This document shows positions 18,041-26,133 of a DNA stretch of 64,000 bases, one piece after another. The notes below the pieces were generated by a model. It worked only from the letters and a program-made list of their open reading frames with translations, did no database searches and was not told the origin of the DNA. The position numbers and the translations under genes were made by a program. The DNA lies in contig JAJFVE010000141.1 in the NCBI GenBank assembly GCA_021371965.1, positions 1 through 64,000 on the forward strand, in the 5' to 3' direction. Position 1 is the first letter of the stretch. Every line of letters begins with the position of its first letter. The DNA comes from Planctomycetaceae bacterium. GTDB taxonomy: Bacteria > Planctomycetota > Phycisphaerae > SM23-33.

Positions 18041-19876
18041 TCACATCTTGCGGCTGCGCTCCAGCACGTCGCGGAGGTTGTCGCAAACTTTGCTCACCTG
18101 CGGGTCCTTGAGGTCCAGGATGTCGCGAAGCGCCTCGCCGATGGCGGGGATGTACTTCTCGATGTAGCCGCGCTTCTTGAGCTCCTGGCGCATGCGCACG
18201 TTCTTGCGGATGTGCATGCCGAGCTTGCGGCCGCAGTCTTGCAGCGCCAGGCGGATCTCCTTGAGGATCTCCGGGTACAGGGCGATGGCTTCCTTGCTCT
18301 CGCTGGTGAAGGGCACCCAGACCGAGGCCATGTGCAGCACGACCGTCAGCGGGCCCGTCGGCAGGGCGCCGCGCGACTGCTGCAGGCCGTACGACCGCCA
18401 GTTCAGGCCGGCGACGGCTTTGTAGATCGCACAGGCTGACTGCTGGTACAGCAGCGGCACGCGGTTGGCGAAGCGCAGCAGTCGGGCGAGCTGCGACTCT
18501 TCTTCCTCGTCTGCCTTGGCGTCGGTCACTTCGCCGGTCTCTTCATCAACGCTCTGTCCGCGGGCGGCGCCGTTGGCGCCTTCGGGTTTGCCGAACGCCA
18601 GCGCCGCCTCGATGATGAACGGATTGCCGCGGTACACGGCCGGGCTGCGCGAGGTGGCTGAGTAAAACTCGGCGGCCACCACCTGCTTGAGCCCTGCCAC
18701 CAGCGCCTCTTCGCCGATGGGTACGACGCAGTCGGTGGCCGGGGCCATGATCTTGGTGGCCTGGATGGCCTGGTAGATGCTCTTGACGTCTTCGCCGGTG
18801 AGCTTGTTGGGCCGTGTGCGCGGGCTCAGGCCGGTCTTGCCCAGGATATCCTGCGCCACGCGCGGCGAGACGCGCGAGAACTCACTGGTGAGGAACTGCT
18901 GCACGGTGGCGGCCTTGCTGTCGCCGGCCATTTTGATCAGCACGCCCAACTCGATCCCGTGCGGATGCGGGCGGATGCTCTTGGGCTGCGCCGGCAGATG
19001 GCCCACCGACGACTTGTACTCGCTGAGCGTTCCGTCGGGGGCCTTGTAGATCACCGTCACGTGCGGGTTGGCGATGGCGGTCTGCTCGAGGTAGTCGTCG
19101 ACGCTCTGGCGGCCGCGGAGGTACTTGGCTTCGAGCTCGATCTCGACCTTCGTGCCATGCGGGGCGTCCCACTCGACGCTTTCCTCGCGCATGATGTCGG
19201 GGCGGTTCTTGCGCGTGTCGATCTGCAGCTCGTAGTAGTGCGCGCCGCTCTTGGCGCCGGTGCGGCTGGTGATCTTCACGGGCTTGCCGGTGGTGAGCAG
19301 CCCGTACATGCCGGCCGCCGAAATGCCGATGCCCTGCTGCCCGCGGCTCATCTGCAGGCGGTGGAACTTGCTGCCGTAAAGCAGGCGGCCGAAGATGCTG
19401 GGGATCTGCGCCTTGACGATGCCCGGTCCGTTGTCCTGCACGATCACCCGGAAGTGCGTCTCGCTGACCTGCTCGATGGTGACCTGCACCACCGGCATGA
19501 TGCCCGCTTCTTCGCAGGCGTCGAGGGAGTTGTCGACCGCTTCCTTGACGGTCGTCAGCAGGGCCTTGCGCGGGTTGTCAAAACCCAGCAGGTGGCGGTT
19601 CTTGGCGAAGAACTCGCTGACGGAGATCTCGCGCTGGGCCTTGGCCATACTCTCGGCCGTGGCGTAGGTGCGTTTCTTGGGCGGCGCACCGGGCTCTTCC
19701 AGCAGCGCCTCTTCGACGGCCTTCTTGGTCGCGTCGGTGTCTGTCGTGGCTGCCGGCGCAGCCGGTTTCGCCGTGGACTCCGGCGCGAACAATTCGCCTT
19801 GAGCGGATTTGCCCTTGGGCGCCTTCTTGCCCGCGGGGAGTTTCTTCGCAGATTTTGCAGTCTTCTTCGCGGCCAT
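18041..19876 (-). CDS. top6B: DNA topoisomerase VI subunit B
   Basis: A 611-residue type IIB topoisomerase ATPase subunit. The start at 19876 has AGGAGG 7 bases upstream and gives a basic, lysine/alanine-rich 75-residue N-terminal extension. The GHKL fold follows: ALLTTVKEAVDNSLDACEEA (Bergerat N-box), VQDNGPGI (G1), YGSKFHRLQMSRGQQGIG (G2/lid) and APHGTKVEIE. The H2TH and transducer regions come next, including the family-typical SRGALPTGPLTVVLHMASVW. Topo VI is chiefly archaeal and plant; in bacteria it is rare. Subunit A (the Spo11-like cleavage partner) is not in the window. Two tandem palindromes sit on its promoter. Confidence 0.95.
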   Translation of the reverse strand: MAAKKTAKSAKKLPAGKKAPKGKSAQGELFAPESTAKPAAPAATTDTDATKKAVEEALLEEPGAPPKKRTYATAESMAKAQREISVSEFFAKNRHLLGFDNPRKALLTTVKEAVDNSLDACEEAGIMPVVQVTIEQVSETHFRVIVQDNGPGIVKAQIPSIFGRLLYGSKFHRLQMSRGQQGIGISAAGMYGLLTTGKPVKITSRTGAKSGAHYYELQIDTRKNRPDIMREESVEWDAPHGTKVEIELEAKYLRGRQSVDDYLEQTAIANPHVTVIYKAPDGTLSEYKSSVGHLPAQPKSIRPHPHGIELGVLIKMAGDSKAATVQQFLTSEFSRVSPRVAQDILGKTGLSPRTRPNKLTGEDVKSIYQAIQATKIMAPATDCVVPIGEEALVAGLKQVVAAEFYSATSRSPAVYRGNPFIIEAALAFGKPEGANGAARGQSVDEETGEVTDAKADEEEESQLARLLRFANRVPLLYQQSACAIYKAVAGLNWRSYGLQQSRGALPTGPLTVVLHMASVWVPFTSESKEAIALYPEILKEIRLALQDCGRKLGMHIRKNVRMRQELKKRGYIEKYIPAIGEALRDILDLKDPQVSKVCDNLRDVLERSRKM

Positions 19877-19906
19877 CCTTGGCCTCCTGAACATCGCTAT
19901 TCGCAA

Positions 19907-19950
19907 AATACTCAACGTCCTGAGTAAATTTACTCAATGTATTGAGTAAA
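19907..19950. promoter_or_regulatory. Tandem palindromic operators at topo VI B promoter
   Basis: Two abutting 22-bp sites share the layout TTTACTCA-N6-TGAGTAAA: 19929-19950 is perfect in both 8-base arms, and 19907-19928 matches with the outer two bases changed. Centre-to-centre spacing is 22 bp, close to two helical turns, so two dimers would bind the same face. The right-hand site fills the spacer of a promoter read on the minus strand, which fits repression. The regulator is unknown; half-site shape is compatible with a winged-helix dimer (for example Rrf2 or MarR type), but this is a guess. Confidence 0.7.
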
Positions 19951-19955
19951 TGCAA
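19927..19955 (-). promoter_or_regulatory. Promoter for topoisomerase VI B
   Basis: On the minus strand TTGCAT (19950-19955) and TAAATT (19927-19932) are separated by exactly 17 bp. The spacer coincides with the perfect operator palindrome. Transcription would begin around 19920 and give a leader of about 44 bases with a strong AGGAGG. The -10 is only a four of six match. Confidence 0.45.
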
Positions 19956-19985
19956 AAGGCATAGATTTCCAACGGCAGAAAGATC

Positions 19986-20077
19986 AACCGCAAAGGCCGC
20001 AAAGAGCGCAAAGGCTCTGGAGGTAGTCTGGAGTCATCACTCCCTTGCCCTTTGCGTCCTTTGCGATCTTTGCGGTT
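19986..20077. repeat. Inverted pair of 9-nt-period CGCAAAG repeats
   Basis: Two 29-base copies made of three 9-base units of the form NCGCAAAGR face each other at 19986-20014 and 20049-20077, with 25 of 29 positions complementary and a 34-base spacer. The right copy starts exactly at the TAA stop (20076-20078) of the DUF190 gene and reads in its sense direction. The pair could form a long hairpin at the transcript end. It belongs to the same family as copies at 30152, 36379, 40269, 46487/46608 and 49745. Confidence 0.8.
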
Positions 20078-20429
20078 AGCTCTTCTTCTCTTCTGAGCCG
20101 GCGTGGCGGTACGCCAGCACGCGGACTTTTTCCAGCGTCACCAGGCCTTCGCCGATCATCGCGTCGATCTCGGGCAGCACCTCGGCGATACGATCGGGTT
20201 TGTCGACGATCTCGATCACGATGGGCAGGTCCTCGCTGAGGCGAAGGATCTTGGCTGTGTGGATGCGGCTGTGCGCGCCAAAGCCCATCACCCCGCGCAG
20301 CACCGTCGCCCCGGCCAGCCCCTTGCTGCGAGCCAGTTGCACGATGGCCTCGTATAGCGGCTGACCGTGGTGCTTGTCGCTCTCGCCGATGAAGATCCGC
20401 AGCAGTTCGGCTTCCGATGGAAGATGCAT
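20076..20429 (-). CDS. DUF190-family protein
   Basis: A 117-residue protein of the DUF190 family: LLRIFIGESDKHHGQPLYE, a GLAGATVLRGVMGFG core and KILRLSEDLPIVIEIVD, which is the PII-like ferredoxin fold. DUF190 genes are known to sit with CrcB fluoride channels and fluoride riboswitches, and the upstream neighbour here is CrcB, 47 bases away on the same strand. The likely role is an accessory or signalling part of fluoride tolerance. The stop codon is the first part of the inverted repeat described at 19986-20077. Confidence 0.88.
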   Translation of the reverse strand: MHLPSEAELLRIFIGESDKHHGQPLYEAIVQLARSKGLAGATVLRGVMGFGAHSRIHTAKILRLSEDLPIVIEIVDKPDRIAEVLPEIDAMIGEGLVTLEKVRVLAYRHAGSEEKKS

Positions 20430-20445
20430 GATCAGCCCTTTCTTT

Positions 20446-20470
20446 CGTGTCGTCCCTTGGGGACGACACG
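20446..20470. other. 11-bp hairpin between crcB and the DUF190 gene
   Basis: Perfect arms CGTGTCGTCCC (20446-20456) and GGGACGACACG (20460-20470) enclose a TTG loop in the 47-base gap of the two-gene operon. It has no U-tract on either strand, so it is not a simple terminator. It lies just upstream of the DUF190 ribosome-binding region and could shield the mRNA 3' end of crcB or tune translation of DUF190. Confidence 0.6.
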
Positions 20471-20476
20471 ATCAAT

Positions 20477-20854
20477 CTAAACCGCCCGTCCGGCCGCATA
20501 GCCCAGGAACATGGCCGCGATGCCGGCGACATTCTGCAGAAGGATATTCCCCGCCGCGTAAAGCCACTGGCCCTCGGCCATCAGGCGTGACGTTTCGCCG
20601 GCGAAACTGGAGAACGTGGTGAAGGCCCCCATGAAGCCGATCAGGATGACGGTTCGCACTTCGGCGCTGACGGCCATCCGCTCGGTCCCCAGCGACCAGA
20701 CGAGCCCGAACAAAAAGCAGCCCAGCACATTGACCGCCAGCGTGCCCCAGGGAAAACTCGCCGGCGCCCACCGCTGCACCAGCCCCGCCAGCCCATAGCG
20801 GGCCAGCGTCCCGGCCGCCCCTGCCAGCGCCAGCCATATCAGCTTTGCCACCAT
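20477..20854 (-). CDS. crcB: CrcB/Fluc fluoride ion channel
   Basis: A 125-residue protein, the usual Fluc size, from ATG 20854. Four transmembrane helices are visible. Family motifs are GAAGTLARYGL near the start, GTLAVNVLGCF (GTLxxNxxG), GFMGAFTTFSSF (the TTFS and phenylalanine-box region) and NILLQNVAG. Fluc proteins work as antiparallel dimers that let fluoride leave the cell. The gene shares a divergent 102-base region with recJ. I looked for the fluoride riboswitch there and did not find a convincing one. Confidence 0.93.
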   Translation of the reverse strand: MVAKLIWLALAGAAGTLARYGLAGLVQRWAPASFPWGTLAVNVLGCFLFGLVWSLGTERMAVSAEVRTVILIGFMGAFTTFSSFAGETSRLMAEGQWLYAAGNILLQNVAGIAAMFLGYAAGRAV

Positions 20855-20956
20855 CGCAGATACTCCGTGAAGCTCAAGGCCGCAGCATCTTAACGTAGGC
20901 ACCGCCCCGCGTGGAGGCTATAATTGCCGCCATCTCTTCTGGCAGGTAAAGGACGC

Positions 20957-22705
20957 ATGGCCGGATTTCGATCATGGAGGCGCGGGCAGTGGCGCTGGGA
21001 TGTCGCCGTGCCGTTTGCGGGTGCGGCCGACTTGGCGCGGCGGTTGGGGACGGCGCCGCTGGTGGCCCAGATTCTTCATAATCGCGGGGTGGCCGACGAG
21101 GCGGCGGGTAAAGCATTTCTCAATCCCAGGCTCACCGACCTGCACGATCCGGCAATGCTCGCCGGCGCCGAGGCCGCGGCACAGCGCATCGTCGCGGCGG
21201 TTCGCAACAAAGAGCCCATCACCATCTACGGCGACTATGACGTTGACGGCATGACCGCCACGGCGATCCTGCACGCGTGCATCGTGATGATCGGCGGGCG
21301 TGCCGACTACTACGTGCCGCATCGGCTTGAGGAAGGCTACGGCGTCAACGTTGAGGCCATGCGAAAGATCATCGCCGGCGGGGCCAAGCTGGTCATCACC
21401 GTCGACTGCGGGATCAGCGCCATCGAGCCGCTGGCGGAAGCGGCGGCCGCCGGCGTGGACGTGATCGTGACCGACCACCACATTCCTGGTCCGCAGTTGC
21501 CGCATGCGTGCGCGATCGTGCATCCGGCGCTGGGCACGCCGGCGTATCCCAACCGGGACCTGTCGGGGGCGGGCGTGGCGTTCAAGGTGGCCTGGCAGGT
21601 GGCTCGCGCGCACTGCGGGGCCGTCCGGGTCAACGAGTCGCTCAAAGAGTTCCTGCTCAACGCCACGTGCCTGGCGGCGCTGGGGACCATCGCCGACGTG
21701 GTGCCGCTGGTGGGGGAGAATCGGGCTCTGGCGACGTTCGGGCTGCGCGGCCTGCCGGCGAGCAAACAGGCGGGGCTTCGCGCGCTGATCGAGTCGGCCG
21801 CCCTGACCGGCCAGAGCCTTGGCGCGTACGACGTGGGATTCAAGCTGGCCCCGCGGCTCAACGCGTGCGGGCGCATGGGGCACGCGCGCGACGCGGTGGA
21901 GATGCTCACCGGCGAGGACGAGGCCCGCTGCCGCGCTATCGCCAAAGATCTTTCGCAGAAGAATACCGAGCGACAGACCGTCGAGCGCCAGATCGCCGCC
22001 GAGGCCGTCGAGATGGTGCGGTCGCGCGGCCTCGACGGCGCCGGCAACCGCGTGATCGTGCTGGCCAGTCCCGCCTGGCACGGCGGGGTGATCGGGATCG
22101 TCGCCAGCCGCCTGGTCGACCAGTTCCACCGCCCGGCCGTGCTGATCTCGCTCAATGGCAGCGGCGGCCAGGGCTCCGCGCGAAGCATTCCCGGGTTCCA
22201 CATGGCCGACGCGCTGACAGCGTGCGGCGGACACCTGATCAGCTTCGGCGGCCACGCGATGGCCGGAGGCCTGCGCATCGAGGAAGCCAAGGTGCCGGCG
22301 TTTGTCGAGGCGATGTCAGCCTACGCCGCCACGGCCGTGACGGACGGACAGATGGCCTCGTCGCTGGCGATCGACGCGGAAGTCTCGCTGGCGTCGCTGA
22401 ATTACATGGCCGTCGATCACCTCGCGCGCCTGGCGCCTTTTGGCCAGGGCAATCCCGCGCCGCTGGTGGTCGCGCGCGGCTGCAAGGTGCTCGTGCCGCC
22501 CAAGCGCATGGGCAAGACGGGCCAGACGGTGGGCCTGATGCTCGCGCAGGGCGACGTTCGGATGCGCGCGGTGGGTTTCAACATGGGCGACCTGTGCGAT
22601 GAGATGGCGGCAGTGAATACGATCGACGTCGCCGCCCGCCCGTCGCTCAACACCTTCAACGGCAACACCAGCATCGAACTGCAACTCGAAGACGTCTCGT
22701 GGTGA
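20957..22705 (+). CDS. recJ: Single-stranded-DNA-specific exonuclease RecJ
   Basis: A 582-residue RecJ, in the normal size range, from ATG 20957 with AAAGGA upstream. Phosphoesterase motifs are DYDVDG (residues 93-98), VTVDCG, the DHH triad (173-175) and the DHHA1 motif GGHAMAGG (about residue 430). A C-terminal OB-like domain follows. RecJ degrades single strands 5' to 3' in recombination and mismatch repair. The start is preferred over an upstream one at 20924 because of the ribosome-binding site. It converges on pssA with hairpins in between. Confidence 0.95.
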   Translation: MAGFRSWRRGQWRWDVAVPFAGAADLARRLGTAPLVAQILHNRGVADEAAGKAFLNPRLTDLHDPAMLAGAEAAAQRIVAAVRNKEPITIYGDYDVDGMTATAILHACIVMIGGRADYYVPHRLEEGYGVNVEAMRKIIAGGAKLVITVDCGISAIEPLAEAAAAGVDVIVTDHHIPGPQLPHACAIVHPALGTPAYPNRDLSGAGVAFKVAWQVARAHCGAVRVNESLKEFLLNATCLAALGTIADVVPLVGENRALATFGLRGLPASKQAGLRALIESAALTGQSLGAYDVGFKLAPRLNACGRMGHARDAVEMLTGEDEARCRAIAKDLSQKNTERQTVERQIAAEAVEMVRSRGLDGAGNRVIVLASPAWHGGVIGIVASRLVDQFHRPAVLISLNGSGGQGSARSIPGFHMADALTACGGHLISFGGHAMAGGLRIEEAKVPAFVEAMSAYAATAVTDGQMASSLAIDAEVSLASLNYMAVDHLARLAPFGQGNPAPLVVARGCKVLVPPKRMGKTGQTVGLMLAQGDVRMRAVGFNMGDLCDEMAAVNTIDVAARPSLNTFNGNTSIELQLEDVSW

Positions 22706-22718
22706 TTGTTGGTCGTGT

Positions 22719-22756
22719 CGCGGACATCTTGTCCGCGCGTGCCGCGGGTGTCCCGC
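22719..22756. terminator. Hairpins between convergent recJ and pssA
   Basis: A 7-bp stem CGCGGAC/GTCCGCG (22719-22725, 22731-22737) with loop ATCTT is followed by a 5-bp stem GCGGG/CCCGC (22744-22748, 22752-22756). They lie in the 160-base gap between converging genes and may stop both transcripts. No T-run is visible. The loop style (TCTT or TCT) recurs in other intergenic hairpins of this window. Confidence 0.45.
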
Positions 22757-22865
22757 CACCGATTGTGAGGCAAGCGGCTTGAGCATCCAGAGCTTCTGGG
22801 ACATGATTCACGCCGCGAGGGTGCTCACACCAGTTGAGCTTCCACCTCAATCCAGGGCTCTTTCT

Positions 22866-23825
22866 TCAGTCCTTGTGCACAGGCTCAGCCGTTTGCCTGG
22901 GGCCGAAAAGGTTTCGCCATGCGCCGCCGACGGGGCCTGACAAGGCGAAGACGATTGACAGGGCGGCCATTGCGATGAACGGCTGCCACAGCGCCAGCAG
23001 CAGAACGATCAGGAGCTTGACAAGGTACGTGACGGGACGGCGGCCGCGGAAGGTCTGGTTGATCACGTGCTTGTACTGGAATCGCGAGACCATCAGCAGC
23101 CCCAGGATCAACGTCATGACGGGCATGACCCCCGCGGCGACGCCCAGGACAAAGGGATCGGCGGCCGGGGCGCTGGCGGGCGCGATACCATCGGTGAGGG
23201 ATAGGCCGGGCGAGCTGGCAAGCTGGTGCAGCAGCAGCGTCATGGTGGCGACCGGGGCGGCGGCGCCGGGCGAGGGCAGGCCTCGGAACTTCATGTGGGC
23301 CGACTCGTCGGGCTGATTTTCGACGTTGAACCGCGCCAGCCGCAGTGCGGTGCACGAGAGGTAGATCGCGGCAATGGCCCAGATGATGCGTTCGATGCCC
23401 GGACCGGCCCACGAGACGTGGGACTGCTGCAGGGCCATCACGCTGGTGCGCAGCATCAGCACCGCCGGGGCCGCCCCGAAGCTCAGCACGTCCGAGAGGC
23501 TGTCGAGCTGTCCGCCGAAGTCGCTGGTCTGTCGCGTCATGCGGGCCACGCGGCCGTCGAGCATGTCGCAGACCATCGCAAAGCCGATCATCCACGCCGC
23601 CATCGCCAGGTTGTCCAGCGTCGCGGCGCCCAGGCCGTCCTTAGTGGCGAAATGAATCGAGGCGAACCCGAATAGCCCGTTGCCCAGCGTGAACACCGCC
23701 GGGAGGACGGCCGTGCTCCGCAGCAGCCGGCGCCGCGGATTGCGGCGGCGGTGAAAGCGGTCGAGCAGGCGGTGGCGAGAAGGTTGAGGCGAGGCAGACT
23801 CATCCGGCGGGGGCAGATCGGTCAT
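22866..23825 (-). CDS. pssA: CDP-diacylglycerol-serine O-phosphatidyltransferase
   Basis: A 319-residue multi-pass membrane enzyme that joins serine to CDP-diacylglycerol to make phosphatidylserine. The CDP-alcohol phosphotransferase motif is complete: Asp90-Gly91-x2-Ala94-Arg95-x8-Gly104-x3-Asp108-x3-Asp112. Six or more helices follow, and the N-terminus has a Pro-rich then Arg-rich segment before the first helix. The ATG overlaps the TGA of psd (ATGA at 23822-23825), so decarboxylase and synthase are co-translated. Together they make phosphatidylethanolamine. Confidence 0.93.
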   Translation of the reverse strand: MTDLPPPDESASPQPSRHRLLDRFHRRRNPRRRLLRSTAVLPAVFTLGNGLFGFASIHFATKDGLGAATLDNLAMAAWMIGFAMVCDMLDGRVARMTRQTSDFGGQLDSLSDVLSFGAAPAVLMLRTSVMALQQSHVSWAGPGIERIIWAIAAIYLSCTALRLARFNVENQPDESAHMKFRGLPSPGAAAPVATMTLLLHQLASSPGLSLTDGIAPASAPAADPFVLGVAAGVMPVMTLILGLLMVSRFQYKHVINQTFRGRRPVTYLVKLLIVLLLALWQPFIAMAALSIVFALSGPVGGAWRNLFGPRQTAEPVHKD

Positions 23826-24541
23826 CGCGATTCTCCCGGGGCCGCGCCGCGCGAGGCCCAGGCGGCTTCGAGCAGCACCGTCTCGCCTGCAAAGACGCGC
23901 ATGCCCACTTTGACGCACATTTCTCCCACGAGATTGTCCGGCACCATCAACTCCAGGCGCGAGCCGAACTTGATCATGCCGATCCGCTGCCCGCGCAGGA
24001 TCGTCTGGCCGACCTCCAGGTCCGTCACGATCCGCCGCGCCAGCAGTCCGGCCACCTGGCGAACCACCACGGGATACTCCTCGTCCTGGCAGATGTGCGT
24101 GATGAAAATGCTCGTGGATTCATTGCGTTCAAACGCGGCCGGGCGGCGCACGTCCATGAACGCTCCGGCATGATGCTCGACGCGCTCGACGCGCCCGCTC
24201 AGCGGGGCGCGGTTGACGTGCACGTTCACGACGTTCATGAAGATGCCGATCTTCACGCCACGGCAGCCCAAAGGGCTGTCCTCGCCGATAAGGGTGATGT
24301 CGGCCACGCGACCGTCGGCCGGCGAAACGAACAGATGCTCGCCCTCGGGCGCCTGGCGGTCAGGGTCGCGAAAGAACACCAGCACCCAGACGAAGAACGC
24401 CGCCGGGAGGATCTCTGCCAGCCAGGCGGGCCATCCCCACGCTGCCGCGGCGGCAGCGATCAACAGAACAACGCCAGCCGTGATCATCGTCAAGACGATG
24501 ACGGTGCGCAGACCGTACCGGGTTAATCCAGGAAAGCTCAT
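23822..24541 (-). CDS. psd: Phosphatidylserine decarboxylase proenzyme
   Basis: A 239-residue short-type (PSD-A) decarboxylase. One or two N-terminal helices (about 11-58) precede the catalytic domain. Recognisable pieces are FFRDPDR, VSPADGRV, IGIFMNVVNVHVNRAP and the processing site KFGSR, where cleavage before Ser194 would make the pyruvoyl group. It converts phosphatidylserine to phosphatidylethanolamine. The gene is transcribed ahead of pssA. A strong promoter with an inverted repeat over its -35 element lies just upstream (24562-24622). Confidence 0.93.
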   Translation of the reverse strand: MSFPGLTRYGLRTVIVLTMITAGVVLLIAAAAAAWGWPAWLAEILPAAFFVWVLVFFRDPDRQAPEGEHLFVSPADGRVADITLIGEDSPLGCRGVKIGIFMNVVNVHVNRAPLSGRVERVEHHAGAFMDVRRPAAFERNESTSIFITHICQDEEYPVVVRQVAGLLARRIVTDLEVGQTILRGQRIGMIKFGSRLELMVPDNLVGEMCVKVGMRVFAGETVLLEAAWASRGAAPGESR

Positions 24542-24561
24542 GGCAAATCCCCTCGCCTGTA

Positions 24562-24590
24562 GTTATAGGGTATCGCCGCCCGCCCGTCAA
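24562..24590 (-). promoter_or_regulatory. Sigma-70 type promoter for psd-pssA
   Basis: On the minus strand TTGACG (24585-24590) and TATAAC (24562-24567) are exactly 17 bp apart, five of six matches each. The start point would be near 24555, very close to the ATG at 24541, so the leader is short. One arm of a 13-bp inverted repeat (24575-24587) covers part of the -35 and spacer. Confidence 0.65.
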
Positions 24591-24622
24591 AGCCAAAGCT
24601 CTTGCGGCAACGGGCGGGCGGC
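24575..24622. repeat. 13-bp inverted repeat over the psd promoter
   Basis: GCCGCCCGCCCGT (24575-24587) is repeated as its exact complement at 24610-24622, with a 22-base spacer, in the divergent gap between psd and the metallophosphoesterase gene. The left arm overlaps the psd -35 region. It may be an operator, or one more member of the local palindromic repeat set; its position makes regulation of both genes possible. Confidence 0.6.
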
Positions 24623-24658
24623 TTGCCATCGCCCCGCGCGCGCTGACATAATGGCGCG

Positions 24659-25582
24659 GTGAAGATTCGCAAAGGCATCTGGATCAGCTTTGCCGTCGCG
24701 GCGGTCATCGTCGCCGCGGCAGTGCATGGCCTGCCCGGCTGCGCTGCGCGCGTCTTGCCGGCGCAGGAGTCACGCCCGCCCGCAGCGCCTGCCGGCTCGC
24801 GCGACGCGACGCTGTTCATTGCGGCCGACGCGCATTACGGGGCCTCAATGCCCCGAGGCACGCCTTCGATCGACGAGCTCAATCAGCGGCAGGTCGTCGC
24901 GATGAACACCCTCAGCGGGCGAATGTGGCCCGGCGGCGCGGAAAGGATCGCCCCGCCGCGCGCCGTGCTGATGCTCGGCGACATGACCGACAACGGCGTG
25001 GCGTGGCAGTGGAATGCCTTCGTGCGAGACTACGGCCGCACCGGCAGCGACGGCCTGCTCAAGTACCCGATCTATCTTTGCAGCGGCAATCACGACCGCT
25101 ACACGGCGTTCTATTGGCCGGTGCTGCAGGGCATCGCCCAGCGCCACGGCAGCCTCGTGTACGCCTGGGACTGCCACGATGTGCGGATGATCTGCCTCGA
25201 CCGAAACCCCAATGCCGACAGTTGCCGCTGGCTCGCCGCGGAGTTGGCAGCAGTGGGCAAGGCGCGGCCGATCATCATCTACTTCCACTACGGCCTGGCC
25301 GGGCCTTACTCCGGCAGCGAATGGTGGGAAGACTCGGACAAAGATCTCTTCGCCGCGACCGTGGCCGGATACAACGTCATCGGCGTCTTTCACGGGCACT
25401 ACCACGGAACCGAGCATTACGTCTGGCGCGGGCTCGATGTGTACAACGTCGGCTCGCCGCGGCATGGGTCGCACAGCTTCGCGGCCGTGCGCGTGACCGA
25501 TACGACGCTGACCGTCGCTGAGTGGGACTGGTTGAGGCAGGGCTGGGTATGGGTGCACAGCAAGAACATTGCCCGACGGTAG
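24659..25582 (+). CDS. Calcineurin-like metallophosphoesterase, exported
   Basis: A 307-residue protein with a GTG start. The N-terminus is a signal or anchor (KIRKGIWISFAVAAVIVAAA) followed by GLPGC, a possible lipobox, and a Pro/Ala linker. The metal-binding set of the calcineurin fold is complete: DAHYG, GDMTDNG, GNHD, YFHYG and GHYHG. It would hydrolyse a phosphoester outside the cytoplasm; substrate is unknown. The gene is divergent from psd. It overlaps the next gene by 34 bases if that one starts at 25549. Confidence 0.85.
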   Translation: MKIRKGIWISFAVAAVIVAAAVHGLPGCAARVLPAQESRPPAAPAGSRDATLFIAADAHYGASMPRGTPSIDELNQRQVVAMNTLSGRMWPGGAERIAPPRAVLMLGDMTDNGVAWQWNAFVRDYGRTGSDGLLKYPIYLCSGNHDRYTAFYWPVLQGIAQRHGSLVYAWDCHDVRMICLDRNPNADSCRWLAAELAAVGKARPIIIYFHYGLAGPYSGSEWWEDSDKDLFAATVAGYNVIGVFHGHYHGTEHYVWRGLDVYNVGSPRHGSHSFAAVRVTDTTLTVAEWDWLRQGWVWVHSKNIARR

Positions 25583-25995
25583 CGCCGCGCCCGCCGACGC
25601 CGCTGATGTCCGCGTGCCTGTTCCTGGCGCGCCAGTCGGCGGTGGCGGCGTTCTTCGGCAGCTTCCTGACGCTGGCCGTCGCGGCGCCGGTGGCGATCGT
25701 CTACGGCGACCTCGTGCCGCTACCCTGGTCGCTCTCGTGCATCGCCGCGCTGCTGGTGCAACTGGCGTGCGTGTACCGCCCGCCGTATCGCGCCTCGCCG
25801 CTCCGCATGGCCGCCGGCAGCATCGCCTCGCTGTACTCGATGATCCTGGGCGTGGCGGTGGGGTCGGGTTTGGACGTCGCCGGCTTGGCGATCGGCGTGC
25901 CGCTCTTTGTTACGGGCCTGGCGACGATCCTCACCATCGCCCTGGGCGACTGGGTCCGCCGGCGGTTGCTGGCGTTCTATCAGCAGAAGAAATGA
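25549..25995 (+). CDS. Hypothetical four-helix membrane protein
   Basis: About 148 residues from ATG 25549. ATG 25606 is the other candidate but lacks a ribosome-binding site. Four hydrophobic segments are visible: AVAAFFGSFLTLAVAAPVAIVY, SLSCIAALLVQLACV, GSIASLYSMILGVAVGSGL and FVTGLATILTIALGDWV. The end is basic (RRRLLAFYQQKK). This resembles small FUSC-like or ATP synthase subunit I-like proteins in shape only; I do not recognise a family. It probably shares the transcript of the phosphoesterase. Confidence 0.55.
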   Translation: MGAQQEHCPTVAPRPPTPLMSACLFLARQSAVAAFFGSFLTLAVAAPVAIVYGDLVPLPWSLSCIAALLVQLACVYRPPYRASPLRMAAGSIASLYSMILGVAVGSGLDVAGLAIGVPLFVTGLATILTIALGDWVRRRLLAFYQQKK

Positions 25996-26133
25996 ATATG
26001 GAGGCCCGACGTCTTCAGGTGCGCGTGGTGCGCATGTCGAAGGTGTCGAGGACGCCTTCCCGAGACCCTCGGATATCATAACTCATTGTTAAAACATGAC
26101 TTAACGGCGCTACTCTTTATGAAAGGAAGAAGC

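Noticed and set aside
20855..20956. Fluoride riboswitch upstream of crcB
   Set aside because: I looked for the conserved GGNGAUGG core and pseudoknot partner in the divergent crcB-recJ gap. Only a weak GGCGGTG is there, not enough for a call.
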